Notes: a model not told the origin generated them from the letters alone. A DNA stretch of 64,000 nucleotides from Gallionella capsiferriformans ES-2 (GCF_000145255.1 NC_014394.1:1984001-2048000), one strand, 5' to 3'. Shown: positions 44,337-54,498, counted from the first letter of the stretch. Made by a program: numbers and translations.

Positions 44337-46136
44337 TCAGCGCCTCTCGTAGAGCTGCTTAATTTCCGCCGCAAAGCGGCGGGTGACTTCATCGCGGCGT
44401 AGTTTCATCGTCGGCGTCAGTAAACCGTTGTCGATACTCCAGGGTTCGCGCAGCAGCAATACCCGATTAACCTTGGCATAGCCTGGAAATCCGCGCAGAT
44501 TTCGCGCAATGCGGCGCAGCACCTTCGCTTCGATCCGGCTGTCGGTCAACGCTTCGGGCATGTCAGGGCGGATACCGACTTCATGGGCAAAATGCAACCA
44601 TACTTGCGGGTTGAGCACGGCCAGCACCACCAGATACGGATGCGCCTCACCGAATACCATCACCTGTTCGAACAAAGGGTCGTGCAAAATCGCCAGTTCC
44701 ATGTCGGTGGGCGGAATCTTTTCACCGTTCGACATCACGATGATTTCCTTGATGCGCCCTGTGATGTAAATGTGCCCTGTATCCGAGATATGCCCGATAT
44801 CGCCCGTTCGAAGCCAACCGTCGGCAGCGAGCGTTGCACGGGTCGCCTCCGGATTATTCCAGTAGCCCAGCATCACATTTGGCCCTCTGACCTGCAATTC
44901 GCTCAATGCGCCCAAGCGCACCTCAACGCCGCTTATTGGCTGACCGACGCTGTCGGGAAAGTTATTTCCCAGATGATTTCCGCTGATCACAGGACTGGTT
45001 TCGGTCAGCCCGTAGCCTTGCACGATAGGCAGCCCTAAGCCGACAAATACCCGGGAGAATTCCGCTGCCAGCGCAGCCCCGCCGCTAATCGCCACCCGCA
45101 ATCGTCCACCCAATTTATCGAGCACTTTTTGCGCTACCAGTTTTTGCAGCACAGGCCAAAGCAAAAAGGACGCGCGCCAGGGACCGCGCCCCTGCTGGTG
45201 CTCAAACATCGCCCAGCCCGTTTCAACCGCCAGATAAAAAAGCCGGCGTTTAAAGCGCGGACCATCCTCTAGCTTGGCGCGGATAACCGCGTAAATCCGC
45301 TCATAGATACGCGGCACCGAGATCAGCAGCGTCGGGCGTATGACCTGCATATCCTCCGACAAGGTCTGAATAGAACGTGCGAATGCGACCGTAGCCCCCG
45401 TCATCACAGTCAGGTAATAGCCCAGCGTACGCTCAAAGGTGTGCGACAACGGTAAGAATGACAAGAACACATCCTCGCTACGGACCGAAAAAGTATCCAG
45501 ACAAGCGCGCGCATTACTCAGCATATTGCCATGACTCAACATCACGCCACGGGGCTTACCTGTCGTGCCTGAGGTGTAAATAATGCTGGCTAACTCATCC
45601 ATCCGGCAGACGGCAGCCGGCAGCAGTTGCGCGGTCTCCGGTAAAAATTTCGCCATCGAAATCAGCCGCGCCTCATCCAAATCCGGCAAAGAGTCGAGGC
45701 TCACAAAACGCACCACGTCCTGCAACTGTTCGCGCACCGTGCGCAGCCCCAGCCATTGCTCGGCCGATTCAAACAACAAGACTTTGGCCCCCGAGTCGTT
45801 TACGATGTAGGCAAGATTATCCGGCCGATCTACGGTATACAGGGGCACCGTGACCAGTCCGAGCGAGAGCGCTGCCTGATCGAATGCAATCCATGCCGGG
45901 CAGTTGCGCAACATGATGGCGACCCGGTCGCCACGCTGCAAATTAAGATAGCTTAACGCCGTCTGCCAGCGCGCCACCTCAGACTGCATCTGCTGCCAAC
46001 TCAGTTCCTGCCAGGCATTGTTCCCGAAATAACGGTAGGCGATCTTGTCGGGTGTGCGGCGTACACGCTCCAAAAACAAGCCGTGCAAGCTGCCGGCTTC
46101 TGCGGGTGAAATTATTTCAAGCATCATTTCCCTCAT
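44337..46136 (-). CDS. Long-chain acyl-CoA synthetase (AMP-forming)
   Basis: A 599-residue adenylate-forming ligase. The P-loop-like A3 motif is SIIYTSGTTGKPRGVMLSHGN, the A5 motif is GYGLTETSPV, and A7/A8 are TGDIGHISDTGHIYITGRIKEI. The C-terminal A10 lysine is in ANRVLLL...PTMKLRRDEV. It activates fatty acids for the cluster. The ATG at 46136 overlaps by three bases (ATGA) the end of a frameshifted small gene; in-frame ATGs follow at 46127 and 46124. Confidence 0.93.
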   Translation of the reverse strand: MREMMLEIISPAEAGSLHGLFLERVRRTPDKIAYRYFGNNAWQELSWQQMQSEVARWQTALSYLNLQRGDRVAIMLRNCPAWIAFDQAALSLGLVTVPLYTVDRPDNLAYIVNDSGAKVLLFESAEQWLGLRTVREQLQDVVRFVSLDSLPDLDEARLISMAKFLPETAQLLPAAVCRMDELASIIYTSGTTGKPRGVMLSHGNMLSNARACLDTFSVRSEDVFLSFLPLSHTFERTLGYYLTVMTGATVAFARSIQTLSEDMQVIRPTLLISVPRIYERIYAVIRAKLEDGPRFKRRLFYLAVETGWAMFEHQQGRGPWRASFLLWPVLQKLVAQKVLDKLGGRLRVAISGGAALAAEFSRVFVGLGLPIVQGYGLTETSPVISGNHLGNNFPDSVGQPISGVEVRLGALSELQVRGPNVMLGYWNNPEATRATLAADGWLRTGDIGHISDTGHIYITGRIKEIIVMSNGEKIPPTDMELAILHDPLFEQVMVFGEAHPYLVVLAVLNPQVWLHFAHEVGIRPDMPEALTDSRIEAKVLRRIARNLRGFPGYAKVNRVLLLREPWSIDNGLLTPTMKLRRDEVTRRFAAEIKQLYERR

Positions 46137-46349
46137 TCATCCAAAAACAAATCCCGGTACAAAACAGCACCGGGGGACACCCCATAGGATGCAAAATCGC
46201 ACATTCCGGCATGACGCAACACGTCCTCGTCGATGTAAAAATTCCCGTGCTGCCTGTCAAAATCTGCCACGCGGCATCAGCGACGATAGCTGGGTGCCAC
46301 AGGTATCCCATCTGATCAGGACGAGTTTGTCGCTCAGGTCACGCACCAT
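46133..46349 (-). pseudogene. Frameshifted small gene between the fadE and acyl-CoA ligase genes
   Basis: From ATG 46349, overlapping the FadE stop, a frame reads MVRDLSDKLVLIRWDTCGTQ and LSSLMP. One extra base near 46271 shifts to a second frame that reads VADFDRQHGNFYIDEDVLRH and GMCDFASYGVSPGAVLYRDL to a TGA at 46133, overlapping the ligase ATG. Without the extra base it would encode about 71 residues. I do not recognise the family. A terminator-like hairpin lies in its 3' part. The second frame also opens with a GTG at 46270 and could be read alone as 45 residues. Confidence 0.45.
46143..46174 (-). terminator. Terminator-like hairpin before the acyl-CoA ligase gene
   Basis: On the minus strand CCCGGT and ACCGGG flank a 10-nt loop and are followed by ATTTGTTTTTGG. 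It may attenuate readthrough from fadE into the ligase gene, or be chance structure inside the small frame. Confidence 0.45.
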
Positions 46350-48837
46350 GTTTGCTGCTGTCCCAAACGTGATTCATCACGGTTTCATAGGCCAGATTCA
46401 AGTCTTTTACGCCCGTGCGTAGCTGCTCCACTGAGAAATCATCCACCCTGATCACTCGACAGCGCAGCGCATAGTCGCGTTCCAGTTCCAATGCCTGCGC
46501 TGCCGTGATCAGACCGCCCTCGCGCGCTTCGGCAATTTGTAGTAACTCATCCCTCACCTGTAATTTTCCGGCCCGGCGCGCCACATTCAAACGCGCTTGC
46601 AACGGTTCGCAGGCCAGCGTACTCTCCAGCGCGGCCTCCAGCACACCGACCGCATCGCTCTCCCGGCCTGAAATATAAATCCCTGCCGTCAGCCGGTCAC
46701 GCACTTCGCCGGGCTGCATCAAAAGTTCAGTCACTTCATGCGCCAGCCGGTCAGAAGGCGGCAACAGGCGTTTTCCCAGCGGAAAAATCAGTGCGTGCAA
46801 CAGGCCGCGAACAATGGGGTTGGGAAAATTCTGAATAATCCCCTCGAAGGCGTGCTGGATCTGATACATCGCATCCTGAATGGCCCAGTGCACCAAGGCC
46901 AAGTCACCCGCAGGACGACCATCATCGGCAAAACGTTTGAGGGTAGCCGAACACAGATAAAGCTGACTTAACACATCGCCCAGACGAGCTGAGAGCCGTT
47001 CACGACGCTTCAATGAACCCCCTAATACCGCCATCGCGACATCTGCGCTCAACGCAAACGCCGAGGAAAATCGCGTCAACTGCTGATAATAGCCGCGACA
47101 CACAACGCCGGCAGGAACAGGAATGCCCCGTCCGCCCGTGAGTCCGAACACAAAACTGCGCGCGACATTGCTTAAGAAAAATCCGACATGACCGAACAGG
47201 GCATCGTCAAACAGATGCAGCGCACGCTCGTGATCCACCTCACGAGTTGCCGCGACTTCTTTCAGAACATAAGGATGAGAGCGGATCGCGCCCTGACCGA
47301 AGATCATCATGCTGCGCGTTAAGATATTCGCGCCTTCCACGGTAATGCTGATCGGCGCCTGCTGATACAGCCGCCCCAGATAATTATCCGGCCCCAGACT
47401 GATACCCTTGCCGCCGTGTACATCCATCGCATCATTGATCACGGTACGAGCGCGTTCGGTGGCGTGATATTTCATGATTGCCGAAATGACCGAAGGCTTC
47501 TCACCCCTATCCACGGCCTGCGCGGTTAAGGCGCGCGCCGAATCGACCATATAGGTATACGAACCGATGCGCGCCAGCGCCTCTTCCACCCCTTCAAAAC
47601 GTCCAATGGGTAAATTGAACTGGCGACGAACCCGACAATAGGCACCGCTGGTGCGCGCAGCCAGCTTCATCCCGCCGGTACTGCTCGCAGGCAGTGAAAT
47701 CGAACGCCCGGCGGCCAAACACTCCATCAACATCCGCCAGCCTTGACCGATGCGCGCCTCGCCACCGATCAGATAATCGAGCGGGATGAACACATCGCGA
47801 CCTTGGATGGGGCCGTTCAAAAAAGCCGAATTAAGGGGAAGATGGCGGCGCCCGATCTCGACCCCTTTGCAGTCCGCGGGGATCAAAGCCAGCGTGATGC
47901 CGCGGTTAACCTCTGCGCCTAACAGGTGATCCGGATCGTAGAGTTTGAAAGCAAGACCAATCAAGGTCGCTGCAGGCGCTAACGTGATGTAGCGTTTATC
48001 CCAGTTGAGCCGGATACCCAGCAGATTTTTTTTCCCGGCAAACTCGCCCCGGCACACCACCCCCGTGTCTGGGATCGCCCCCGCATCCGATCCTGCCACA
48101 GGACCTGTCAGCGCAAAACACGGTACTTCCAGCCCCCGCGCCAGACGGCGCAGGTATTTTTTCTTCTGTTCATACGTACCGTAATGCAGCAACAATTCGG
48201 CAGGCCCCAGCGAATTGGGCACCATCACCGTCACAGCGGCGCTACTGCTACGGGAAGCAATTTTGGCAATCACGGCGGAATGCGCTTGAGCTGAAAAAGC
48301 CAGCCCGCCGTATTCTTTCGGGATGATCATCCCGAAAAACCCTTCGTCCTTAAGGAACTTCCAGACAGTGGGCGGCAAATCGAGGCGGTTATGCGTGATA
48401 TCCCAGTCGTCTAGCATGGCACACAGCTGTTCAACTTGCGTGTCGAGAAATGCCTGTTCAGCCTCACTCAGCGCGCATTTGGGCAGCGCGAGCAACTTAT
48501 CCCAGTCGGGATGACCGCTGAACAGCTCGCCGTCCCACCCCACGGTACCCGCATCGATCGCCTCCTGTTCGGTGGCGGAAATTGGCGGCAGGATTTTGCG
48601 AAACAGTTTTAACACGGCGGCACTGACTATCGTGCGGCGCAACAAGGGCACGCCGAATACCACGACAATCAGGAACAACAATAAATACACCCCTTGCAAT
48701 ACCGTTTCGGACAGGCGCGCCTGTATCGCCACCACCGGCACGATCACCATAAAAGCCAATAACCAGCTGACTACCGTGGCACGAAAAAATGCCAGCAGAA
48801 TAAAGATGGCCAGCGCAGCCAATACGGTTAACAACAT
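46339..48837 (-). CDS. fadE: Acyl-CoA dehydrogenase, FadE type
   Basis: An 832-residue enzyme for the first step of beta-oxidation. N-terminal membrane helices (LLTVLAALAIFILLAFFRAT; LLFLIVVVFGVPLL, about residues 1-80) precede the acyl-CoA dehydrogenase core (VMVPNSLGPAELLLHYG; CFALTGPVAGSDAGAIPD; HGGKGISLGPDNYLGRLYQ). A long C-terminal extension (DUF1974 type) follows. The length matches E. coli FadE (814). I chose ATG 48837 because upstream codons overlap radA in another frame. It reduces the electron-transfer flavoprotein. Confidence 0.92.
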   Translation of the reverse strand: MLLTVLAALAIFILLAFFRATVVSWLLAFMVIVPVVAIQARLSETVLQGVYLLLFLIVVVFGVPLLRRTIVSAAVLKLFRKILPPISATEQEAIDAGTVGWDGELFSGHPDWDKLLALPKCALSEAEQAFLDTQVEQLCAMLDDWDITHNRLDLPPTVWKFLKDEGFFGMIIPKEYGGLAFSAQAHSAVIAKIASRSSSAAVTVMVPNSLGPAELLLHYGTYEQKKKYLRRLARGLEVPCFALTGPVAGSDAGAIPDTGVVCRGEFAGKKNLLGIRLNWDKRYITLAPAATLIGLAFKLYDPDHLLGAEVNRGITLALIPADCKGVEIGRRHLPLNSAFLNGPIQGRDVFIPLDYLIGGEARIGQGWRMLMECLAAGRSISLPASSTGGMKLAARTSGAYCRVRRQFNLPIGRFEGVEEALARIGSYTYMVDSARALTAQAVDRGEKPSVISAIMKYHATERARTVINDAMDVHGGKGISLGPDNYLGRLYQQAPISITVEGANILTRSMMIFGQGAIRSHPYVLKEVAATREVDHERALHLFDDALFGHVGFFLSNVARSFVFGLTGGRGIPVPAGVVCRGYYQQLTRFSSAFALSADVAMAVLGGSLKRRERLSARLGDVLSQLYLCSATLKRFADDGRPAGDLALVHWAIQDAMYQIQHAFEGIIQNFPNPIVRGLLHALIFPLGKRLLPPSDRLAHEVTELLMQPGEVRDRLTAGIYISGRESDAVGVLEAALESTLACEPLQARLNVARRAGKLQVRDELLQIAEAREGGLITAAQALELERDYALRCRVIRVDDFSVEQLRTGVKDLNLAYETVMNHVWDSSKHGA

Positions 48838-48916
48838 TGCCTCTCTCCTCTTGCCCGATATTTGACCTAACCGCACTCTAACGCGAGACGGCCATCCGCA
48901 CAACAATACCGATGTC

Positions 48917-50275
48917 TCAACGCATTCGGTCGACAGCCTGCTCCACCCGTTCAACCGCGATGATTTCCATTCCGGGTATCGGATGTTTGGGCGCATTGGC
49001 TTTCGGAATGATGGCCGATGTAAAGCCCAGCTTCGCGGCTTCGCGTAAGCGCTCCTGACCGCGCTGCACCGGACGCACTTCACCGGCAAGTCCCACCTCA
49101 CCGAATACCACCAGTTTTTCGGGCAGCGGCTGATTACGTAAGCTTGAGACCATCGCCAGTATCACCGCCAAATCCGCCCCCGGCTCGGTAATTTTCACGC
49201 CGCCTACCGCATTGATAAACACATCCTGATCGAAACAGGCAATCCCCGCATGCCGGTGCAATACAGCCAGCAACATCGCCAGCCGGTTCTGCTCCAAACC
49301 CAGCGACAGGCGTTTAACATTCGGGCTGTGTGCCTCATCGAGCAGCGCCTGTATTTCCACCAGCAGCGGACGCGACCCCTCCTGCGTCACCATCACACAA
49401 GAACCTGCCACCTGCTGACCGTGCTGAGATAAAAACATCGCCGATGGATTGGATACCTCGCGCAAACCCTTTTCGGTCATCGCAAACACGCCCAGTTCAT
49501 TCACCGCACCGAAACGGTTTTTGAACGCGCGTATCAGGCGAAAACTCGAATGCGTGTCTCCTTCGAAATACAGCACCGTATCGACAATGTGCTCCAACAC
49601 GCGCGGACCTGCCAGCGCGCCCTCCTTGGTGACGTGCCCTACCAGAATAATGGTGATGTTCTGACTCTTGGCGATGCGGGTTAACTGCGCCGCACATTCT
49701 CTCACCTGAGCAACCGACCCCGGTGCCGAGGTCAACTGTTCGGAATACACGGTCTGAATCGAATCGATCACCACCACCGACGGTTTATTGGCGGCGATAG
49801 TCGCCTGAATCTTCTCCAACTGAATTTCCGGCAACAGACGTAAATTTTGTGCATCGAGCGCCAGACGCTTAGCGCGCAGCGCAATTTGTTGTGCGGACTC
49901 TTCGCCACTGACATAAAGTGTATTGTGTTGCATCGACAGATGGGCCAGCACCTGCAGCAGCAAGGTGGACTTGCCGATCCCCGGATCACCGCCGATCAGC
50001 ACGACGGCACCGGATACCAGACCGCCGCCCAGCACGCGATCAAATTCTTCGATCCCCGTCGGGATACGCGGCATTTCTTCCGCGGCGACTTCGGAGAGCA
50101 TCTGCACACGGCTAGTGGAGGCCAAGGCGGAGAAACGATTCACGCCCTTGCTCGCAGTTTCGGCCACCGATTCGACCAACGTGTTCCACTCCATGCAGTG
50201 CGGACACTGCCCCTGCCACTTTGCCGTCTGACCACCACATTCGGTACAGGAATAAATCGTTTTTACTTTAGCCAT
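48917..50275 (-). CDS. radA: DNA repair protein RadA
   Basis: A 452-residue recombination ATPase that promotes branch migration. The N-terminal zinc finger has CxxC pairs in YSCTECGGQTAKWQGQCPHC. The RecA-like core has Walker A GGDPGIGKSTLLLQ, and the RadA-specific KNRFG motif is in RAFKNRFGAVNELGVF. A Lon-like C-terminal domain follows (about 300-450). I chose ATG 50275, where the zinc finger homology begins; the frame extends to 50350. It is upstream of fadE on the same strand with an 80-bp gap. Confidence 0.95.
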   Translation of the reverse strand: MAKVKTIYSCTECGGQTAKWQGQCPHCMEWNTLVESVAETASKGVNRFSALASTSRVQMLSEVAAEEMPRIPTGIEEFDRVLGGGLVSGAVVLIGGDPGIGKSTLLLQVLAHLSMQHNTLYVSGEESAQQIALRAKRLALDAQNLRLLPEIQLEKIQATIAANKPSVVVIDSIQTVYSEQLTSAPGSVAQVRECAAQLTRIAKSQNITIILVGHVTKEGALAGPRVLEHIVDTVLYFEGDTHSSFRLIRAFKNRFGAVNELGVFAMTEKGLREVSNPSAMFLSQHGQQVAGSCVMVTQEGSRPLLVEIQALLDEAHSPNVKRLSLGLEQNRLAMLLAVLHRHAGIACFDQDVFINAVGGVKITEPGADLAVILAMVSSLRNQPLPEKLVVFGEVGLAGEVRPVQRGQERLREAAKLGFTSAIIPKANAPKHPIPGMEIIAVERVEQAVDRMR

Positions 50276-50477
50276 AGCCTCTCCATAAAATGGCCCGCAG
50301 CGCCAATCGTTGCGCAATATATCAGTCAACATCTCAAAAAACATAGGCATTTTGGCATATTGACAGCCCTAAAGGCCCAACGGATACTCAAGCGGCATCA
50401 GGCAATCATAGCTGTTTCAGGTTCATTCGGGGGGATGAGCCGGAAACATTCAGATACGCCCCCGTCAGGAGATCAAT

Positions 50478-52424
50478 ATGTATACTTCAGCCCGCATGAA
50501 CCTAACGGGGATAAGTGCCGTGATAGGCGCCCTGCTTTTTTTATGCACTCAGACCAGCCAGGCCGCCGTCACGGCCGTCACACTATCCCCTTCGGTCAAG
50601 CTATTTTCAGGCGACTGCCCGGCCAAAGTGACCTTTAGCGGCACCATCAAGGTCAATGCACCGGGCACGGTCAGCTATATCTTCACACGCAGCGATGGCG
50701 CAACCGACACCGCAACCCGTACGCTCAAATTCCTCAAAGCGGGCTCCAAAGCGGTATCCACCTCGTGGACACTGGGTGGCTCAGCTCTGCCCGGTTACAA
50801 AGGCTGGCAAGCCATAAAAATAGTAGGGACGGCCATCGAGTCGCCTCACGCCGAATTTGAAATCGCCTGTGATCCGATCCTTAACAGCGCGCGTGCAGCT
50901 CACGGCAACACCGACTGGCATATCGACACCGCGAATGAATTCCTGTTCGGTCGTGACATGAGCAACCACAACACGGCGGCCAACTTCGCCCCCGCCTCCT
51001 GGAGCAAGACCCACATCCATACGGGATTGACCAACACGGCGCATTTTTACAATGACAAGACTAAGGACGCGGCAGGCGACGACACAGATGCGGTGAACGG
51101 TATTGACAAACCGATGCTGTTTTTCTACGCAGGACACGGCAATCCGACCACTTGGAACGCGCTGGGCACCAACGGACATCCGAGCGACACCCTGCTAGGC
51201 AATATCGCAGGCGGCGGTCAGCTGCGCTATTACTGGCAATGCTCCTGTGAAGTGTTCGCGCACGGCCCGCAGGTGTGCAGCGGGGGTGATTGCGACTACT
51301 CGCAGCCGGAAAATTTCAACGGATCGGCAGATTCCGCCTCGATGCGCAATGTCTTCGAGCGCTGGGGACCTGCGCTGGGCAAAGATCTTCGCATGGCCTG
51401 CGGCGTCTCCACACTCGCTTACTGTCACGAAGGCAACGTGAATGCGATCTGGGATCAATTCAACAACCACGGCGCCTCAGTGGCAGAAGCCTTCATCAAC
51501 GGCCTTGGCAGTTCAACGGTCAAACCCCTGTGCATCACACGGGGTGGCAGCAACATCGCCAACACGCCGCTGTACGATGCGACCTTTACCAACCGCCGCA
51601 ATGCATCCGGCAGCTCACATCTACACATCCTGTATGCGGGCGGCACGCAAACTCAGCAGCCCGCCTTTATCTGGAAGCCCGAGCTGATTCCGCACATCCT
51701 GCTCCGCGTGCGCCTTGTCACGCCGAAAGATCCGCCCGAGTTTAAAACCCGCCTGATCACCACGAAATCGATCGAGCAGATACGCGATGCTAATTTTAAC
51801 GGTGGCAGTGCCGTGCTGCAGCGCAACGAGCAAAGCGGTGCGGTGTTTTTGCGTGCCAGCGGCAAAGCCGTCACCCCTCGCGCATTGCTCTCTGAAACAG
51901 CACAACGTGAGGGTGCCGTCGCGCTGGTCCGTAAACTGGGCTGGCTGGGTGAGGATACCGGCGTGATCAGCTCCAAAAAACTGTTGACGGCCAGCATGCC
52001 CGTCGGCGGTCGGGATGCGGACATTACACGCGGCGAAAAAGGTTCGATCGTGACAATCAACCGCCGCATCAAAAACGGCAACCAGACGCTCGATGTACTG
52101 GGACTGGGCGGTCGCATCGATATCATGGTAGGCGGTGACGGCAAAGTGCAAACGGCGTCCCGCACCTGGCGAGATGTGAAGATCGATCGCGAGGAAATGG
52201 CAATAAAGCCCTATGAAAGTGCTTTTAAAGAAGCACAAAACCTGCTGCAAAATCCCGACGCCTACAAACTCGCGGACTGGCGTTTCGGCTACAAGGAAGA
52301 AGCCGCCAATGTGGCGCAACAGGAATTGCCTGTGATTTTTGAGTTTGATTTCGTGCCTAAAAATCGCGAAGCGTTACTCGACTTCCCGCCACGACAAATC
52401 GAAATTTCCGCGGAAGCCAAATAA
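50478..52424 (+). CDS. Secreted protein with DUF6345-like / possible clan-CD-like domain
   Basis: A 648-residue exported protein. The signal peptide is GISAVIGALLFLCTQTSQA within the first 30 residues; the start may be ATG 50478 or the in-frame ATG 50496. A beta-rich N-terminal domain (about 30-130) precedes a central domain with H220-G221 in FFYAGHGNP and C255/C257 in YYWQCSCEVFAHG, the His-Gly then Cys order used by caspase-like peptidases. The middle matches what I remember of DUF6345. Peptidase activity is a guess. A strong terminator follows. Confidence 0.65.
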   Translation: MYTSARMNLTGISAVIGALLFLCTQTSQAAVTAVTLSPSVKLFSGDCPAKVTFSGTIKVNAPGTVSYIFTRSDGATDTATRTLKFLKAGSKAVSTSWTLGGSALPGYKGWQAIKIVGTAIESPHAEFEIACDPILNSARAAHGNTDWHIDTANEFLFGRDMSNHNTAANFAPASWSKTHIHTGLTNTAHFYNDKTKDAAGDDTDAVNGIDKPMLFFYAGHGNPTTWNALGTNGHPSDTLLGNIAGGGQLRYYWQCSCEVFAHGPQVCSGGDCDYSQPENFNGSADSASMRNVFERWGPALGKDLRMACGVSTLAYCHEGNVNAIWDQFNNHGASVAEAFINGLGSSTVKPLCITRGGSNIANTPLYDATFTNRRNASGSSHLHILYAGGTQTQQPAFIWKPELIPHILLRVRLVTPKDPPEFKTRLITTKSIEQIRDANFNGGSAVLQRNEQSGAVFLRASGKAVTPRALLSETAQREGAVALVRKLGWLGEDTGVISSKKLLTASMPVGGRDADITRGEKGSIVTINRRIKNGNQTLDVLGLGGRIDIMVGGDGKVQTASRTWRDVKIDREEMAIKPYESAFKEAQNLLQNPDAYKLADWRFGYKEEAANVAQQELPVIFEFDFVPKNREALLDFPPRQIEISAEAK

Positions 52425-52434
52425 ACTACTCCGA

Positions 52435-52462
52435 TCAGCCGCCTTCTGGCGGCTGATTTTTT
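52435..52462 (+). terminator. Rho-independent terminator
   Basis: TCAGCCGCC, loop TTCT, GGCGGCTGA and six T residues, 10 bp after the secreted-protein stop codon. Confidence 0.92.
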
Positions 52463-52551
52463 AGCTTATCGCGCTCAAAGCCCCCATCTTCACAACACGT
52501 TACAATGCAAATTGCGCTACCATCACGGCTGATTTATTGCCTGCCGATACT

Positions 52552-54498
52552 ATGTCTACTGAAGTAGCCCGTTTCTTTTCCGAACAAAGCCCGCTTGCCA
52601 CTGAAGTCTCCTCGTTCCGTCCGCGCGAACAACAGCGTGAAATGGCGCTGGCGGTCGCCGATGCCATCAAAAATAACGCCATTCTGGTCGCGGAAGCGGG
52701 AACCGGCACCGGCAAAACCTTTGCCTATCTGGTGCCGGCTTTGCTGGGTGGCGGCAAGGTGATCATCTCGACCGGCACCAAAAATTTGCAGGATCAATTG
52801 TTTCAGAAGGATCTGCCGATGGTGAGGGATGCCCTCAAAGCCCCTGTCTCCATCGCTCTGCTCAAGGGGCGTGCAAACTATATCTGTCACTATCATTTAG
52901 AGCGCACCGCTCACGATGGACGATTCGCCACGCGCGAGGACATCAAACATCTAGGCAAGATCAAAAAATACGCCAAAATCACCAGTACGGGCGATAAAAG
53001 CGGCGTGGCGGACGTACCCGAAAATGCGCCGATCTGGCTGCAGGTCACCTCCACGCGCGACAATTGTCTGGGGCAGGAATGCCCCAATCACAAGGAGTGT
53101 TTCGTGCTGCACGCCCGCACCGAGGCGATGAAGGCGGATATCGTGGTGGTCAATCATCACCTGTTTTTTGCCGACGTCATGCTCAAAGACGACGGGGTGG
53201 CCGAACTCTTGCCCGCCTGCAACACGGTAATTTTCGATGAGGCCCATCAACTGCCTGAAACGGCCAGCCTGTTCTTCGGCGAGAATCTCTCCACCACGCA
53301 ACTACTGGATCTGGCACAAGACTCCCGCATCGAAGCGCTGACCTCCGCTAAAGACTTCGCCCCCTTGCCTAAAGCCTGCGATGAGCTCGACAAGGCCGCG
53401 CGCGATCTGCGCCTCGTGTTCAAAAAAGAAGGGCGCATGCCGGCGATCGCAACCGGTTCTTTCAAGGATTTCGCGCCGCAACTGAAAAATCTTAGCGAAA
53501 AGCTAAAACAAATTAACGACATGCTGGAGAGCCAGGCCGCACGCAGCGAAGGATTGGAAAATTGCTGGCAGCGCGCGCAGGCCTTTTCGCTGCTGCTGAA
53601 AAACTGGCAGGACGACAAGGCTGACGATAAGGTGCGCTGGCTGGAGGTCTATCACCACTCGCTGCAGCTCAATGCCACCCCGCTGTCCATCGCCGAAATC
53701 TTCGAGAAACAAATCGGCAGCACCGCGCGCGCGTGGATTTTCACTTCGGCAACCCTAGCGGTGAAGCAGGATTTCTCGCATTATCAGGGCGAGATGGGCT
53801 TGCTCAAGGCAAAAACTGCCTGCTGGGACAGCCCGTTCGATTACGAAAAACAGGCCTTGCTGTATGTACCCTCCGGCCTGCCCGAACCCAACAGCGAAGG
53901 CTATACCGAGGCCGTGATACAGGCCGCCCTGCCGATGATAGAGGCGAGCCGCGGCCGCGCCTTTTTGCTGTTCACGAGTTTACGGGCCATGCAGCGCGCT
54001 CACGAAATTTTAACCGCCGAATTTGATCTGCGCGGCTGGAGCTATCCACTGCTTTTGCAGGGCGAAGGCTCACGCAACGAGCTGCTTGGCCGCTTTCGCG
54101 AACACGGCAATGCCGTCCTGCTGGGCAGCCAGTCATTCTGGGAAGGCGTTGACGTTAGAGGGGAGGCGTTGTCCTTGGTCATCATCGACAAGCTGCCCTT
54201 CGCCCCGCCCGATGACCCGGTACTGGCCGCACGCATTGCTCAAATATCAAAACAGGGCCGCAACGCCTTCATGGAGTACCAGTTGCCGCGCACCATCATC
54301 ACGTTAAAACAGGGCGCAGGACGTCTGATCCGCGACGAAAACGACAGAGGCGTCCTGATGATCTGCGACCCGCGCCTGATCACCAAGCAATACGGGAAAC
54401 GCATCTGGCAAAGTCTGCCGCCAATGAAACGCACCCGGGTTGAAACGGAAGCCGTTGCGTTTTTTACCGCACAGAGCGAAGCTACCCCGCGAGAGTGA
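52552..54498 (+). CDS. ATP-dependent DNA helicase, DinG/YoaA type
   Basis: A 648-residue XPD-like superfamily 2 helicase. Walker A is VAEAGTGTGKTFAYLVP, the DEAH box is VIFDEAHQLPE, and motif VI is GAGRLIRDENDRGV. Cysteines of a likely 4Fe-4S cluster are in YICHYHLE and DNCLGQECPNHKECF. It unwinds 5'-3' DNA in repair. The ATG at 52552 is preferred over an in-frame TTG at 52537. YoaA is the nearer E. coli relative by length and lack of an N-terminal extension, but I leave it unnamed. Confidence 0.93.
   Translation: MSTEVARFFSEQSPLATEVSSFRPREQQREMALAVADAIKNNAILVAEAGTGTGKTFAYLVPALLGGGKVIISTGTKNLQDQLFQKDLPMVRDALKAPVSIALLKGRANYICHYHLERTAHDGRFATREDIKHLGKIKKYAKITSTGDKSGVADVPENAPIWLQVTSTRDNCLGQECPNHKECFVLHARTEAMKADIVVVNHHLFFADVMLKDDGVAELLPACNTVIFDEAHQLPETASLFFGENLSTTQLLDLAQDSRIEALTSAKDFAPLPKACDELDKAARDLRLVFKKEGRMPAIATGSFKDFAPQLKNLSEKLKQINDMLESQAARSEGLENCWQRAQAFSLLLKNWQDDKADDKVRWLEVYHHSLQLNATPLSIAEIFEKQIGSTARAWIFTSATLAVKQDFSHYQGEMGLLKAKTACWDSPFDYEKQALLYVPSGLPEPNSEGYTEAVIQAALPMIEASRGRAFLLFTSLRAMQRAHEILTAEFDLRGWSYPLLLQGEGSRNELLGRFREHGNAVLLGSQSFWEGVDVRGEALSLVIIDKLPFAPPDDPVLAARIAQISKQGRNAFMEYQLPRTIITLKQGAGRLIRDENDRGVLMICDPRLITKQYGKRIWQSLPPMKRTRVETEAVAFFTAQSEATPRE

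Noticed and set aside
48838..49101. N-terminal extension of the FadE frame
   Set aside because: It overlaps the radA coding end in another frame and has Arg/Trp-rich shadow composition; ATG 48837 starts the family homology.
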